DNA of 64,000 nt from CAVOEB01 sp965249645 (GTDB lineage Bacteria > Pseudomonadota > Alphaproteobacteria > UBA828 > JAPUJA01): the NCBI GenBank assembly GCA_965249645.1, contig CBDFML010000010.1:310001-374000 (forward strand). The letters run 5' to 3'. The position numbers were made by a program, and so were the translations under genes. Below the pieces are notes generated by a model. The model saw only the letters and a list, made by a program, of their open reading frames with translations. It had not been told where the DNA came from and searched no databases. Below are positions 34,753-43,494 of this stretch, piece after piece (within the stretch, counting starts at the first letter, position 1; every line of letters starts with the position of its first letter).

Positions 34753-35445
34753 TCAATCGGGCCGCAGGGTATAACCCGCGCCCCAAACGGTCTGGAGGAA
34801 GCGCGGGCGCTTGGGGTCGGGCTCGATCTTGCGCCGCAGCCGGTTAATCTGGACGTCGACGGCGCGGGTCAGATCGGGCAGGCCACCGGCCTGGCCCAGT
34901 TCTTCGCGCGAGAGCGTCGTGCCGGCGGCCCAGGCGAGGCTGGCCAGCAGCTCGGCTTCGCCCGGCGTGAGCGGCACGAGTGCCCCGTCGCGGCGCAGCT
35001 CGCGTGATCGGGGATCGAAGGTCACGGCACCGAGTCGGACGACGGGCGCCGCCTCGGGCGGCGGCGCGGCGCGGCGCAGAATGGTCTGGATGCGCAAAAC
35101 CAGTTCGCGCGGTTCGAAGGGCTTGGTGAGATAATCGTCGGCACCACTTTCGAGGCCCGCGATGCGGTCGTCGGTCTCGACCATGGCGGTCAGCAGGAGG
35201 ATGGGCACGTCGGAGTTGATACGCAGGCTGCGGGTCAGTTCGACACCGCTCTCGCCGGGCATCATCACGTCGAGCACGATGAGATCGAAGCGCAGGCCGT
35301 TGAGCCTGGCCCGGGCGTCGGCCGCATCGGACGCAGTGGTGACGCGAAATCCGTTTTCGCTCAGATAGCGCTCGAGCAGGTCGCGCAGACGGGTGTCGTC
35401 GTCGACGATCAGGATGTGAGTTTCGGATTCGCCCATGGCGGCCAT
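34753..35445 (-). CDS. petR: OmpR-family response regulator, PetR-like
   Basis: 230 residues. Receiver domain with phospho-acceptor Asp in IVLDVMMPGESGVELTR, Lys in YLTKPFEPRELV, and OmpR winged helix with VDVQINRLRRKIEPDPKRPRFLQTVWGAGY (in part). In Rhodobacter a petP-petR pair (MarR plus OmpR-type) precedes fbcFBC; here the pair lies 19 kb from petABC and is followed by its own kinase. Starts 3 bp after the MarR stop. Naming rests on the adjacency and needs family comparison. Confidence 0.85.
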   Translation of the reverse strand: MAAMGESETHILIVDDDTRLRDLLERYLSENGFRVTTASDAADARARLNGLRFDLIVLDVMMPGESGVELTRSLRINSDVPILLLTAMVETDDRIAGLESGADDYLTKPFEPRELVLRIQTILRRAAPPPEAAPVVRLGAVTFDPRSRELRRDGALVPLTPGEAELLASLAWAAGTTLSREELGQAGGLPDLTRAVDVQINRLRRKIEPDPKRPRFLQTVWGAGYTLRPD

Positions 35446-35448
35446 GGC

Positions 35449-35955
35449 CTACTCGGCGGCGCTCTCCGCGGTGTCGGCGCCGAGCAGGCGCTCGCGGTCG
35501 CGTGGGTCGATCATCGCGAGCAGCACCTTGCGGTAGCCCTCGACGGCCTGTGGCCCTGCCTCGCGGTAGGCGGCGGCGATACGCTCGCGCTGATCCGCGG
35601 AGAGCCGGCTTTCGAGCTTGACGCCCTGCTCGGTCAAGACAAGCAGCCGCTGGCGTCGGTCGCGGGTCCCCGGGCGTTGTGTAATAAAGCCCTCGGAGAC
35701 GAGCTGGCCCAGCACGCGCGAGAGGCTCTGCTTGGTGATGCGCAGGATACCCAGCAGTTCCGCCACCGAAATCGAGGGATAGCGGCCGACGAAATAGATC
35801 ACCCGATGATGCGCCCGGCCGAAATTGTGCTGGTCGAGAAGGGCATCGGCCTGGGCGGTAAACCCGCGGTAGGCATAAAACAGCAGCTCCATACTCTGGC
35901 GCAGTTCTTTGTCGCGCAGGTAGAGGGGGTTCGGTGCCTGATTTATGTCAGCCAT
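35449..35955 (-). CDS. petP: MarR-family transcriptional regulator, PetP-like
   Basis: 168 residues. Winged helix with ISVAELLGILRITKQSLSRVLGQLV and wing QRPGTRDRRQRLLVLTEQG. It is first in the operon with the response regulator and kinase and divergent from ilvE. The PetP match rests on size and its place before petR. It probably controls the divergent promoter region described separately. Confidence 0.83.
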   Translation of the reverse strand: MADINQAPNPLYLRDKELRQSMELLFYAYRGFTAQADALLDQHNFGRAHHRVIYFVGRYPSISVAELLGILRITKQSLSRVLGQLVSEGFITQRPGTRDRRQRLLVLTEQGVKLESRLSADQRERIAAAYREAGPQAVEGYRKVLLAMIDPRDRERLLGADTAESAAE

Positions 35956-35990
35956 GTTGACTTATATCATTGCTGGTGATACTGAGCGCA
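35956..35990 (+). promoter_or_regulatory. Divergent petP/ilvE control region with inverted repeat
   Basis: Between the two starts lies TTGACT at 35957-35962, five of six matches to a -35 box for ilvE, with weaker -10 candidates 15-17 bp later. An inverted repeat TATCA (35965-35969) and TGATA (35977-35981), 7 bases apart, sits inside it and is a plausible MarR-type operator. Confidence 0.35.
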
Positions 35991-36019
35991 ACAATCTTTT
36001 TTGCCGAGGCATCCGCGCA

Positions 36020-36919
36020 ATGGCCGTCGAATCCCCGACCTCCGACGCCTCCCTGAGCCTGCCCTACGACGACCGTGACGGCGTCATCTGGTTCGACGGC
36101 GTGCTGGTGCCGTGGCGCGACGCCAAGCTGCACGTGCTTAGTCACGGTCTGCATTACGCGAGCTGCGTGTTCGAGGGCATCCGGATCTATGATGGCCGGG
36201 CGTTCAAGCTCGACGACCATAGCGAGCGCCTGGTCGCGTCGGCCCGCGCGCTTGGTTTCGAGCTGCCGCTGAGCGTCGAAGCGTTAAGCGCGGCGATCCG
36301 CGAGACCATGGCGGTGCAGAAGATCGAGAACGGCTATATCCGGCCCGTGGCCTGGCGCGGCAGCGAGATGATGGGGGTGTCCGCCCAAAACAACACAATC
36401 CACGTCGCCATCGCGATCTGGGCCTGGGGCACCTACTTCAAGGACCGCGAGCAAGGCATCCGGATGAAACTGTCGCCCTGGCGGCGCCCGGCGCCGGAGA
36501 CAGCGCCGGTGCAGTCCAAGGCCGCAGGGCTCTACATGATCTGCACGCTTTCGAAGCATCTGGCCGAGGCCGAGGGCTACCACGACGCGCTGATGCTCGA
36601 TTGGCGCGGCCAGGTCGCCGAGGCGACCGGGGCCAACCTGTTCATGGTCAAGGACGATGCAATCCACACACCGCCGCCCGACTGCTTTCTCGACGGCATC
36701 ACCCGACGCACGGTGATGGCACTGGCGCGCAAGGCCCAGATCGAGGTAATCGAGCGACCCATCGAGCTTGACGAGCTGTGGCAGGCGGACGAGCTGTTCC
36801 TGACCGGCACCGCCGCTGAAGTCACCCCGATCAGCGAGATCGAGGGCCATTTCTTCGAGGTCGGTTCCGTCACCCGTGGCCTGATGGCGGATTACGACGC
36901 CGAGGTGCACAGGCCGTAA
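36020..36919 (+). CDS. ilvE: Branched-chain amino acid aminotransferase
   Basis: 299 residues from the ATG at 36020; 25 codons further upstream in the same frame overlap petP and were dropped. Class IV PLP aminotransferase: LVPWRDAKLHVLSHGLHYASCVFEGIR (in part), catalytic lysine in VQSKAAGLYMIC, GQVAEATGANLFMVK, and late LTGTAAEVTPISEIEG. It makes valine, leucine and isoleucine from their keto acids and glutamate. A D-amino-acid transaminase is unlikely given the length and EGIR motif. Confidence 0.91.
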   Translation: MAVESPTSDASLSLPYDDRDGVIWFDGVLVPWRDAKLHVLSHGLHYASCVFEGIRIYDGRAFKLDDHSERLVASARALGFELPLSVEALSAAIRETMAVQKIENGYIRPVAWRGSEMMGVSAQNNTIHVAIAIWAWGTYFKDREQGIRMKLSPWRRPAPETAPVQSKAAGLYMICTLSKHLAEAEGYHDALMLDWRGQVAEATGANLFMVKDDAIHTPPPDCFLDGITRRTVMALARKAQIEVIERPIELDELWQADELFLTGTAAEVTPISEIEGHFFEVGSVTRGLMADYDAEVHRP

Positions 36920-37008
36920 GTACGTGACCGAATTCGCGGCCGACATGGCCTCGAGCGATTTCCGACGAATTTGTGTTGCGCCACGGTGAGGCGAAGCGGG
37001 GGCTGCGC

Positions 37009-37464
37009 TCAATCCTCTCGCGACCAGCGCGCGGCTGCCGCATCGTCGGAGGTGCGGGCCTCGACCCAGTGCTCGCCCTCAGGAGTTTCCTCACGCTTCC
37101 AGAACGGCGCCTTGGTCTTGAGCCAGTCCATCAAAAACTCGCAGGCCTCGAAGGCGGCCTGGCGGTGGGCCGCCGCGGTGATCACCAGGACGATCTGCTC
37201 GCCGGGCTCGAGACGCCCGACCCGGTGGATGATCAAGGTTTCCTCGAGCGCCCAGCGTGCCTGCGCCTCTGCCTCGATACGGTCCAGTTCGCGCGCGGTC
37301 ATCGCCGGATAGTGTTCCAGCGTCATGGCGCCGACGGCCTCGCCGCCCGCCGCGCCCCGCACCGTGCCGACGAACAGTGCGATGCCGCCCATGGCGGTGT
37401 TGCCCGCGCGCAGCTCCGCCAGTTCCTTGCCGACGTCGAAATCTTCCTGCTGGACGCGAATCAT
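37009..37464 (-). CDS. moaE: Molybdopterin synthase catalytic subunit
   Basis: 151 residues. MoaE signature: IALFVGTVRG near residue 28, AMTLEHYPAMTARELDRI, IHRVGRLEPGEQIVLVITAAAHR and MDWLKTKAPFWKREE with the catalytic lysines. It inserts the two dithiolene sulfurs with MoaD. The ATG overlaps the moaD stop as ATGA. Converges on ilvE. Confidence 0.93.
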   Translation of the reverse strand: MIRVQQEDFDVGKELAELRAGNTAMGGIALFVGTVRGAAGGEAVGAMTLEHYPAMTARELDRIEAEAQARWALEETLIIHRVGRLEPGEQIVLVITAAAHRQAAFEACEFLMDWLKTKAPFWKREETPEGEHWVEARTSDDAAAARWSRED

Positions 37465-37718
37465 CGTGCGCCTCCCGTGACCGGGGGGAAGAAGGCGATC
37501 TCGTCGCCCTCGCGGACGGGTGCATCGGGATTCGCATAGTCCTGGTTGACCGCGACGCGGACCACTGCAAGATCGGCCAGTGCCGCCGCGTGGCCGGGGC
37601 CTTGCGTTCGCAGCCAGTCGATCAGCGCGCCCACGGTGTCGATCTCAGGCGGCGGGCTGACGTCCTCGGAGGCAGTGCCCGCCTTGGTGCGCAGCGAAGC
37701 GAAATAGAGAATGCGCAT
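37461..37718 (-). CDS. moaD: Molybdopterin synthase sulfur carrier subunit
   Basis: 85 residues from the ATG at 37718, beginning MRILYFASLRTKAGTA, the beta-grasp fold. The carrier normally ends in a Gly-Gly used for thiocarboxylate formation; here the end is FFPPVTGGAR, so two residues follow the glycines and would need removal or mark a variant. Coupled at both ends with moaE and moeA. Confidence 0.85.
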   Translation of the reverse strand: MRILYFASLRTKAGTASEDVSPPPEIDTVGALIDWLRTQGPGHAAALADLAVVRVAVNQDYANPDAPVREGDEIAFFPPVTGGAR

Positions 37719-38989
37719 CAGGCGAACTCGCTGAAGGGGATGAAATCGACCGCCTCGCCCGCAGCAACGCCGGAGCACTCCTCGTCGAGTTCGATCAAAC
37801 CGTCGGCCCGCGCAGTTGACGACAAGATGCCCGCGCCGCTCTTGCCCGCTTTGCGGGCGCAGAGCGCTCCGTCCGGACCGGTTGCCAGGGTCGCGCGCAG
37901 CCATTCTCGCCGGCCCTGCTTCTTGCGGTAATCGAAATCCGCGGGGACGGGGAAGCGTGTGGGCTCCCGATCGGCAGCACCCGCGAGGCGCAATATCAGG
38001 GGCCGGGCGAAGCAGAGGAAGGTGACGATCACGGCGACCGGGTTGCCCGGCAGGCCAACGAAGGGAACACGCCCGACCTGACCCAGCGCCAGCGGCCGGC
38101 CAGGACGGATCGCAAGGCGCCAGACATGAAGCGCGCCGTGTCCCTCGAGCGCGGCCCGCACATGGTCTTCCTCACCGGTCGAGACGCCGCCCGAGGTCAT
38201 GATCAGGTCGTGGTCGCGGGCGGCCTCTTCGAGCGCCGCGCCGATTGCATCCGCCCGGTCGGGCAGGATGCCCAGGTCGGTGACCGCGCAGCCCAGCCCA
38301 CTGAGCAGCCCGTGCAGGCTGTAGCGATTGGAATCGTAGACCGCTCCAGACGGCAAGGGTTGGCCCGGCTCGATCACCTCGTCGCCGGTCGAGAAGACGG
38401 CGACGCGGAGTGGCGTGCGCACGGCAAGCTCGGTACGTCCCAGAGAGGCGGCAAGCCCGATGTCCTGGGCGCGCAACCGTCGGCCCGCGCTCAACACGGT
38501 CTGGCCTTGCGCGAGGTCTTCGCCGGCAAAACGCCGGTTCGCGCCCTGCGCTATGCCCGGCGGAATGACCACTGTGTCCGCTTCCAGCGAGCAATCTTCC
38601 TGCATGAGCACCGTGTCGGGGCCGCTGCTGCCCTTGGCGCCTACGGGCATCGGCGCGCCGGTAAAGATGCGGATCGCCTCGCCGCGCGCCACAGGGCGAT
38701 CCAACGACCGGCCAGCGGGCACCCGGCCGGTGACCGGCAGGCGAGTGGGGTTTTCGGTGTCGAGATCGTCGAACCATACGGCGTAGCCGTCGACCGCCGC
38801 GTTGTCGTGGGGCGGCACGTCGCGCTCGGCCACCAGATCCTCGGCGAGTATGCGGCCGCAGGCGGCGGTGAGCGGTACGCTCTCGGTGTCGGCTATCACG
38901 GTCGTCCGCTGATCCAGGATGGCGCGGGCCTCGCCGGCGCGCATCAATTCGCCGCCGAAAGCGAAACAGTCGTCGCTGAGCTGTGCCAC
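37718..38989 (-). CDS. moeA: Molybdopterin molybdotransferase
   Basis: 423 residues from a GTG at 38989, 2 bp past the mobB stop; the open frame runs further but overlaps mobB. MoeA motifs: DNAAVDGYAVWFDDL (DNSAMDG type), IRIFTGAPMPVGA, TGDEVIEPGQPLPSGAVYDSN (in part), and the GTG-like TSGGVSTGEEDHV. It inserts molybdate into molybdopterin. Its presence with moaDE and mobB implies active molybdoenzymes. Confidence 0.92.
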   Translation of the reverse strand: MAQLSDDCFAFGGELMRAGEARAILDQRTTVIADTESVPLTAACGRILAEDLVAERDVPPHDNAAVDGYAVWFDDLDTENPTRLPVTGRVPAGRSLDRPVARGEAIRIFTGAPMPVGAKGSSGPDTVLMQEDCSLEADTVVIPPGIAQGANRRFAGEDLAQGQTVLSAGRRLRAQDIGLAASLGRTELAVRTPLRVAVFSTGDEVIEPGQPLPSGAVYDSNRYSLHGLLSGLGCAVTDLGILPDRADAIGAALEEAARDHDLIMTSGGVSTGEEDHVRAALEGHGALHVWRLAIRPGRPLALGQVGRVPFVGLPGNPVAVIVTFLCFARPLILRLAGAADREPTRFPVPADFDYRKKQGRREWLRATLATGPDGALCARKAGKSGAGILSSTARADGLIELDEECSGVAAGEAVDFIPFSEFA

Positions 38990-38991
38990 GC

Positions 38992-39531
38992 TCAGCCTGC
39001 CTTCCGGGTGCCGGAGGCGGCATCCAGGCCGCAATGGGCAAGTATCAGCCCGGCGATGGTGTCGATATCGTCAAGATCGAGCACCGGCAGGGCGCGCTCG
39101 AGAGCACCCGGGTCGAGCCGGCCGCCCTCGACCGCGACACCGATGATTTTCGGGTCGCGGTTGGCCAGAAGCGGCTTGCCGTTGGCCGGACGATGGACCT
39201 CAAGCTTGGGGTGGGGATGGGACTTGAAGCCCTCGATCAACACCAGATCGACGGGTGTCAGACGGGCGATGACATCCTCCAACCGGGGCTCAGGCTCCCC
39301 GCGGGCCTCGTGCAGCACGGCCCAGCGTGCGGGCGCCGCCAGCATCAGCTCCTCGATACCGGCAGCACGCAGTTGCCGATCGCCTTCCTTGGGCGTCGCT
39401 AGGTCGAACTTGTGATGGGCGTGCTTAACCGTCGAGAGAGTGATGCCGTGCGCCAGCAGGGCGGGCAGGAGGCGGCGGATCAGGGTGGTTTTGCCCGAGC
39501 CGCTCCAGCCTGCGAGGCCGAATACGCGCAT
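38992..39531 (-). CDS. mobB: Molybdopterin-guanine dinucleotide biosynthesis protein B
   Basis: 179 residues from the ATG at 39531; the longer frame overlaps pgsA. P-loop GLAGWSGSGKTTLIRRLL, then STVKHAHHKFD, and LVLIEGFKSHPHPKLEVHR. MobB is a GTPase that helps make the guanine-dinucleotide form of the cofactor. It lies between pgsA and moeA. Confidence 0.92.
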   Translation of the reverse strand: MRVFGLAGWSGSGKTTLIRRLLPALLAHGITLSTVKHAHHKFDLATPKEGDRQLRAAGIEELMLAAPARWAVLHEARGEPEPRLEDVIARLTPVDLVLIEGFKSHPHPKLEVHRPANGKPLLANRDPKIIGVAVEGGRLDPGALERALPVLDLDDIDTIAGLILAHCGLDAASGTRKAG

Positions 39532-39557
39532 CGGCGGCGCCGATCGGGCCGGACCGC

Positions 39558-40118
39558 TCACGAGCGGTTGGCCTCGCCGCTCCGGGTCAACGGACCCCAG
39601 GCGGTGCGCAGGTAGTCGAGGGCGGTGATCCAGGTCAGCGCCGCCGCACCCCAGAGCAGGCATTCGCCGGCAAGCGGCAGGGCCCCGCCGGTGCCGCCAA
39701 GCGGGCCGATCAGAAGCAGCGTGATGGCCGCCATCTGTGCCGCGGTCTTCCATTTCGCGAGCCGGCTCACGGGCAGGACGAGGCGCCCGGCCAGCCCCTC
39801 GCGCAGACCCGAGACAAGAATTTCGCGGAGCAGAATAAGCCCGACGGCTACGAGCGGCGCGCGGTCGGCAGCGAGCAGCAGGAGCAGTACCGCCGCGACC
39901 AGCAGTTTGTCGGCGATGGGATCGACCACGCGGCCGAATTCGGATTCCAGCGCCCAGGCCCGCGCGATCCAGCCGTCGAGATAGTCGGTCAGCGCGGCGG
40001 CTACGAACAGAGCCACGACGATCCAGTGTGCCGTCGGCCCGCCGATGGTGAATATCCCGACCAGTGCCGGCACCGCCGCAATGCGCGCGAGGGTAAGGAT
40101 GTTGGGCAAATTCAGCAT
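39558..40118 (-). CDS. pgsA: CDP-diacylglycerol-glycerol-3-phosphate 3-phosphatidyltransferase
   Basis: 186 residues from the ATG at 40118, with four or five membrane helices. CDP-alcohol phosphatidyltransferase motif spread as DYLDGWIARAW then ESEFGRVVDPIADK, which gives the D-G-X2-A-R-X8-G-X3-D-X3-D pattern. It commits CDP-diacylglycerol to phosphatidylglycerol. The uvrC-pgsA order is the usual one. Confidence 0.93.
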   Translation of the reverse strand: MLNLPNILTLARIAAVPALVGIFTIGGPTAHWIVVALFVAAALTDYLDGWIARAWALESEFGRVVDPIADKLLVAAVLLLLLAADRAPLVAVGLILLREILVSGLREGLAGRLVLPVSRLAKWKTAAQMAAITLLLIGPLGGTGGALPLAGECLLWGAAALTWITALDYLRTAWGPLTRSGEANRS

Positions 40119-40137
40119 GGGCGCGAGCTTAACACGG

Positions 40138-42048
40138 TCAGGAGTCGCCATGAAAATGGTCGTAGATCGCCTGCGCGACAGCGGTGCTGATGCCCTCGAC
40201 CTGCTCGAGATCGGTGAGCCCCGCCTGTTCGACGCCCTGGGCCGAGCCGAAATGATGGAGCAGGGCGCGCTTGCGGGTGCGCCCGACCCCGGGCACTCCA
40301 TCGAGCGGCGAGCGGCCGATCGCGCGGGAGCGCTTGCTCCGGTGGCTGCCGATGGCGAAGCGATGGGACTCGTCGCGCAGCCGCTGCAGGAAATAGAGCA
40401 CGGGATCGCGCAATTCGAGCTGCAGCGGCGGTTCATTGGGGCGAAAAATCCGTTCGCGCCCGGCGTGGCGGTCGGGGCCCTTGGCGATGGCCGCGAGCGC
40501 GACATCGGCGACCCCCAGATCGGCAAACACCTCGAGGCCGATGCTGAGCTGACCCTGGCCGCCGTCGAGCAGCACGAGGTCCGGCCAATCGGCGCGCTCA
40601 CGCTCGGGGTCTTCCTTGAGCAGCCGAGCGAAGCGCCGGGTCAGCACCTCGTGCATCATGGCGTAGTCGTCGCCCGGCGTGAAATCCTCGCCCGCCGCCT
40701 GTTTGATGGTGAACTTCCGGTAGGCGTTCTTGATCAGTCCCTCGCGTCCCGCGACGATCATCGCACCCACCGCGTGGTCGCCGGCGATATGGCTGTTGTC
40801 GTAGACCTCGATCCGTTCCGGGCTACGATCGAGGCCGAAGGTAGCGGCAAGGCGCTCGAGCAGGCGGCGCTGCGAACTGCTTTCGGCCAGGCGCCGCGCG
40901 AGCGCTTCGCGAGCATTGCGCAGAGCGTGTTCGACAAGCTCGCGCTTTGCTCCGCGGCGGGGCTGGACGAGGTGGATCCGATGGCCGGCATGTTGGGTGA
41001 GAGCACGCTCGACCAGTTCGCCGTCCTCAACGGCGTGGCTGGTCAGAATCAGCCGGGGAACTTGCTTGTTCTGGTAGAACTGGCCGACAAACGCACCCAG
41101 CAGATGGTCGGGCTCGGCATCCTGGGCATGGCTCGGGAAGTAGGAGCGGTTGCCGTAATTTTGGCCGGCCCGGAAGAAAAAGACCTGGACGCAGGTCTGG
41201 CCACCTTCAGAGTAGGCGGCGATGACATCGGCGTCGTCCAGCGTGGCGGAGGTGAACCCTTGATGGGCCTGGATCTGGTTGAGCGCCCTGATCCGGTCGC
41301 GCAATTCGCCCGCCACCTCGTAATCGAGCGTCTCGCTCGCCTGGAGCATGCGCTCGGCCAGACGCTGCTGGACCTCGCGGCTCTTGCCGGAAAGGAAATC
41401 GCGCACCTCGCCGACCATGGCGTCGTAATTGGATTGCTCGATTCGTCCGCAGCAGGGCCCGGTGCAGCGCTTGATCTGGTACTGCAGGCAGGGGCGGGTA
41501 CGCGAGGCGAACACGCTGTCGGAACAGGAGCGAAGCGGAAAGGCGCGCTGCAACGCCGTCAAGGTCTGGTTGACTGCGCCTGCCGAGGCGAACGGCCCGA
41601 AATATCGACCCTTGCGCTTGCGCGCGCCACGATGCTTGGTGATCTGCGGCCAGGGGTGATCGCTGCTCAGCAGGATGTGGGGATAGGATTTGTCGTCGCG
41701 AAGAAGAATATTGAACCGGGGCTTGAGACGTTTGATCAGGTTACCTTCGAGCAACAAGGCCTCGGCCTCGGTTTCGGTGACGACGATTTCCATCGACCGG
41801 GTCGCCGCAATCATGCGCTGAATGCGGATGCTGTGGCTGCTCCCGCGGGAATAGGAGGCGACCCGCTTTTTCAGGCTCTTCGCCTTGCCGACATAAAGCA
41901 CCGTGCCGGTCGCGTCGACCATGCGGTAAACGCCGGGGCGAAGCGGCATGGTCTTGAGCGCCGCGCGGATCGCGGCCTGCCCTGTGGCCAGGGCGCTCTC
42001 TCGTCCGCCCTCGCCGCCGGCCTGTTCGGGTCTTGCCGTTGCAGTCAT
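40138..42048 (-). CDS. uvrC: UvrABC system protein C
   Basis: 636 residues from the ATG at 42048. N-terminal GIY-YIG nuclease (LRPGVYRMVDATGTVLYVGKAKSL in part), a four-cysteine cluster RPCLQYQIKRCTGPCCG, UvrB-binding UVR segment, RNase H-like nuclease with VYDNSHIAGDHAVGAMIV and a helix-hairpin-helix tail (GVGRTRKRALLHHFGSAQGV). Excinuclease for nucleotide excision repair. A 669-codon open frame on the other strand is a shadow of GC-rich coding. Confidence 0.95.
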   Translation of the reverse strand: MTATARPEQAGGEGGRESALATGQAAIRAALKTMPLRPGVYRMVDATGTVLYVGKAKSLKKRVASYSRGSSHSIRIQRMIAATRSMEIVVTETEAEALLLEGNLIKRLKPRFNILLRDDKSYPHILLSSDHPWPQITKHRGARKRKGRYFGPFASAGAVNQTLTALQRAFPLRSCSDSVFASRTRPCLQYQIKRCTGPCCGRIEQSNYDAMVGEVRDFLSGKSREVQQRLAERMLQASETLDYEVAGELRDRIRALNQIQAHQGFTSATLDDADVIAAYSEGGQTCVQVFFFRAGQNYGNRSYFPSHAQDAEPDHLLGAFVGQFYQNKQVPRLILTSHAVEDGELVERALTQHAGHRIHLVQPRRGAKRELVEHALRNAREALARRLAESSSQRRLLERLAATFGLDRSPERIEVYDNSHIAGDHAVGAMIVAGREGLIKNAYRKFTIKQAAGEDFTPGDDYAMMHEVLTRRFARLLKEDPERERADWPDLVLLDGGQGQLSIGLEVFADLGVADVALAAIAKGPDRHAGRERIFRPNEPPLQLELRDPVLYFLQRLRDESHRFAIGSHRSKRSRAIGRSPLDGVPGVGRTRKRALLHHFGSAQGVEQAGLTDLEQVEGISTAVAQAIYDHFHGDS

Positions 42049-42481
42049 AGCTAGAGATATCGGCCAGATGGGGAGCGCCGTCAATCATGGCGACTTCTTT
42101 GTCGGATCAGCGGCTTGGTGCGGCTTGCTTCAGACCCGGCTGAGGAGGCGATCCACTATCCACCAACTCTGTGGATAAACCTGTCGATAACCCCGTGGTT
42201 TGCCGCCAACCCGTAATAGTAACAAAGACTTGGAGAGAATGCCTAAAAAATAGGCACTAATTTCAAGCTACTGAATTTAAACAATAATCATAGAATTTTC
42301 GCAAAGTTTCCTGCTTTGCGTTTGTCCCAAATTACGATCACTGCGGGAGCATGACTGGTTCGATCCTCGTTGTGCAGAAAAAACCGGCCGAAACCGCCGA
42401 ACGGGCGAATTTCCCGCTTCGAGAATCGCGAAAAACAGGGTTTCGCGGGTTTGGAATCGCCCAGAGTGCCGATTTCGCCGC
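42049..42481. other. AT-rich intergenic region with DnaA-box-like pair
   Basis: 433 bp without a recognisable gene, noticeably AT-rich at 42225-42345 against a GC-rich background. It contains TGTGGATAA (42170-42178, exact complement of the DnaA box TTATCCACA) and TGTCGATAA (42182-42190, one mismatch), 12 bp apart. Small hairpins include GCCTA-A5-TAGGC at 42241 and GCAAAG/CTTTGC at 42301-42319. A minus-strand terminator-like element lies at 42376-42401. Could be a regulatory or replication-related site. Confidence 0.45.
42376..42401 (-). terminator. Possible terminator downstream of the universal stress gene
   Basis: On the minus strand a short CGGC/GCCG stem is followed by a run of six T residues. 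It is 81 bp after the uspA stop, and the stem is weak (about 4 bp plus neighbours). Confidence 0.3.
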
Positions 42482-43300
42482 TTAGCGCGACAGAAACAGG
42501 GGAATCGACGAATGCTGAAGCAGATTACGGGTTGTGCCGCCGAAGACGAATTTCGCGGCGCGCGAATGGCCGTAGGCTCCCATGACGATCATGTCCGAGC
42601 CGAACTCCGCGGCGCGCGCGAGCAGGTTGTCGCCCTCGGAGAGGTTCTTGGCGGTCTCCCGGCGGGCATCCGCCTGCACCCCGTGCCGGGCAAGGAACGT
42701 GGCGATCTCGGCACCGGGGATGTATTCGTCGTCTTGGGGGTTGATGCTGAGCACGATCACTTCCTTGGCACGCGCGAGGAGCGGCAGAGCGTCGGTTACG
42801 GCGCGTGTGGCCTCGCGGCTTGCGTTCCAGGCGACGAGGGGACGTTCGCCCGGCGTCTCGGTCGTGCCGGCGTAGGGCGCGACAAGCACAGGCCGGCCAG
42901 CGCGCAATGTGACTTCACCCGCGACGGAAGTCGAACGCCGGTCGGGATCGGCCTGACCGACCACGACAAGATCGGCGTAGCGGGCATGGGTGACGATTAC
43001 GTCCTCGGAAAAGCCGTCGTGGCAGCGCCATTCGCCAGCCACGCCGTTTCGTTCGAGGGCTTTTTCGAAGGCACTTTGCAAGGTACCGGCGTCGGCCTGG
43101 GCGCGTTCGCGGTATTCCGCCTGAATTTCGGCCAGGCCTCCGATCGCCCCGGAAAACATCATGGGCGGCTCAAACGGCGGAATGACGAACAGGCCAACGA
43201 GATGAGCGTCGTGACGGTTGGCGAGACGGGCAGCCAAATCCAGACGAGCGGCGCCCTGGGCACTTGAATCGAGTTCAACCAGAATCGTCGTCATCGGCAT
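42482..43300 (-). CDS. Tandem UspA-type universal stress protein
   Basis: 272 residues, two Usp domains in tandem. Domain 1 starts MTTILVELDSSAQGAARLDL; domain 2 ends with the ATP-binding motif as DMIVMGAYGHSRAAKFVFGGTTRNLLQHSSIPLFLSR (in part: MGAYGHSRAAKFVFGG). The first domain has lost the G-X2-G-X9-G pattern, the second keeps it. Likely cytosolic stress ATP-binding protein. GAGGA lies before the ATG at 43300. Downstream of the monooxygenase genes, on the same strand with a 194-bp gap. Confidence 0.86.
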   Translation of the reverse strand: MPMTTILVELDSSAQGAARLDLAARLANRHDAHLVGLFVIPPFEPPMMFSGAIGGLAEIQAEYRERAQADAGTLQSAFEKALERNGVAGEWRCHDGFSEDVIVTHARYADLVVVGQADPDRRSTSVAGEVTLRAGRPVLVAPYAGTTETPGERPLVAWNASREATRAVTDALPLLARAKEVIVLSINPQDDEYIPGAEIATFLARHGVQADARRETAKNLSEGDNLLARAAEFGSDMIVMGAYGHSRAAKFVFGGTTRNLLQHSSIPLFLSR

Positions 43301-43494
43301 ATCGAAATTCCTCGTTCATCAGGCGGTTCAACGGCCAGCCTTACCATCGCCATGCAGGTTACGGCCTTTACGGCCGTCAGCATTGACATAGGTCAAGAGC
43401 CGAGCGCCATGGTGCCGGGAGAGCGGGGTGGGGCAATCAAATCGGGCGACGCGGCCGCAGGGCCGGCGCCGCCCGGGGAGGCGGAAGTAACTCG

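Noticed and set aside
40045..42054. A 669-codon open frame on the plus strand opposite uvrC
   Set aside because: It runs antisense to a clear UvrC protein. Long antisense frames are expected in GC-rich coding DNA. Its Gly/Leu/Asp-rich low-complexity composition shows no fold or motif.
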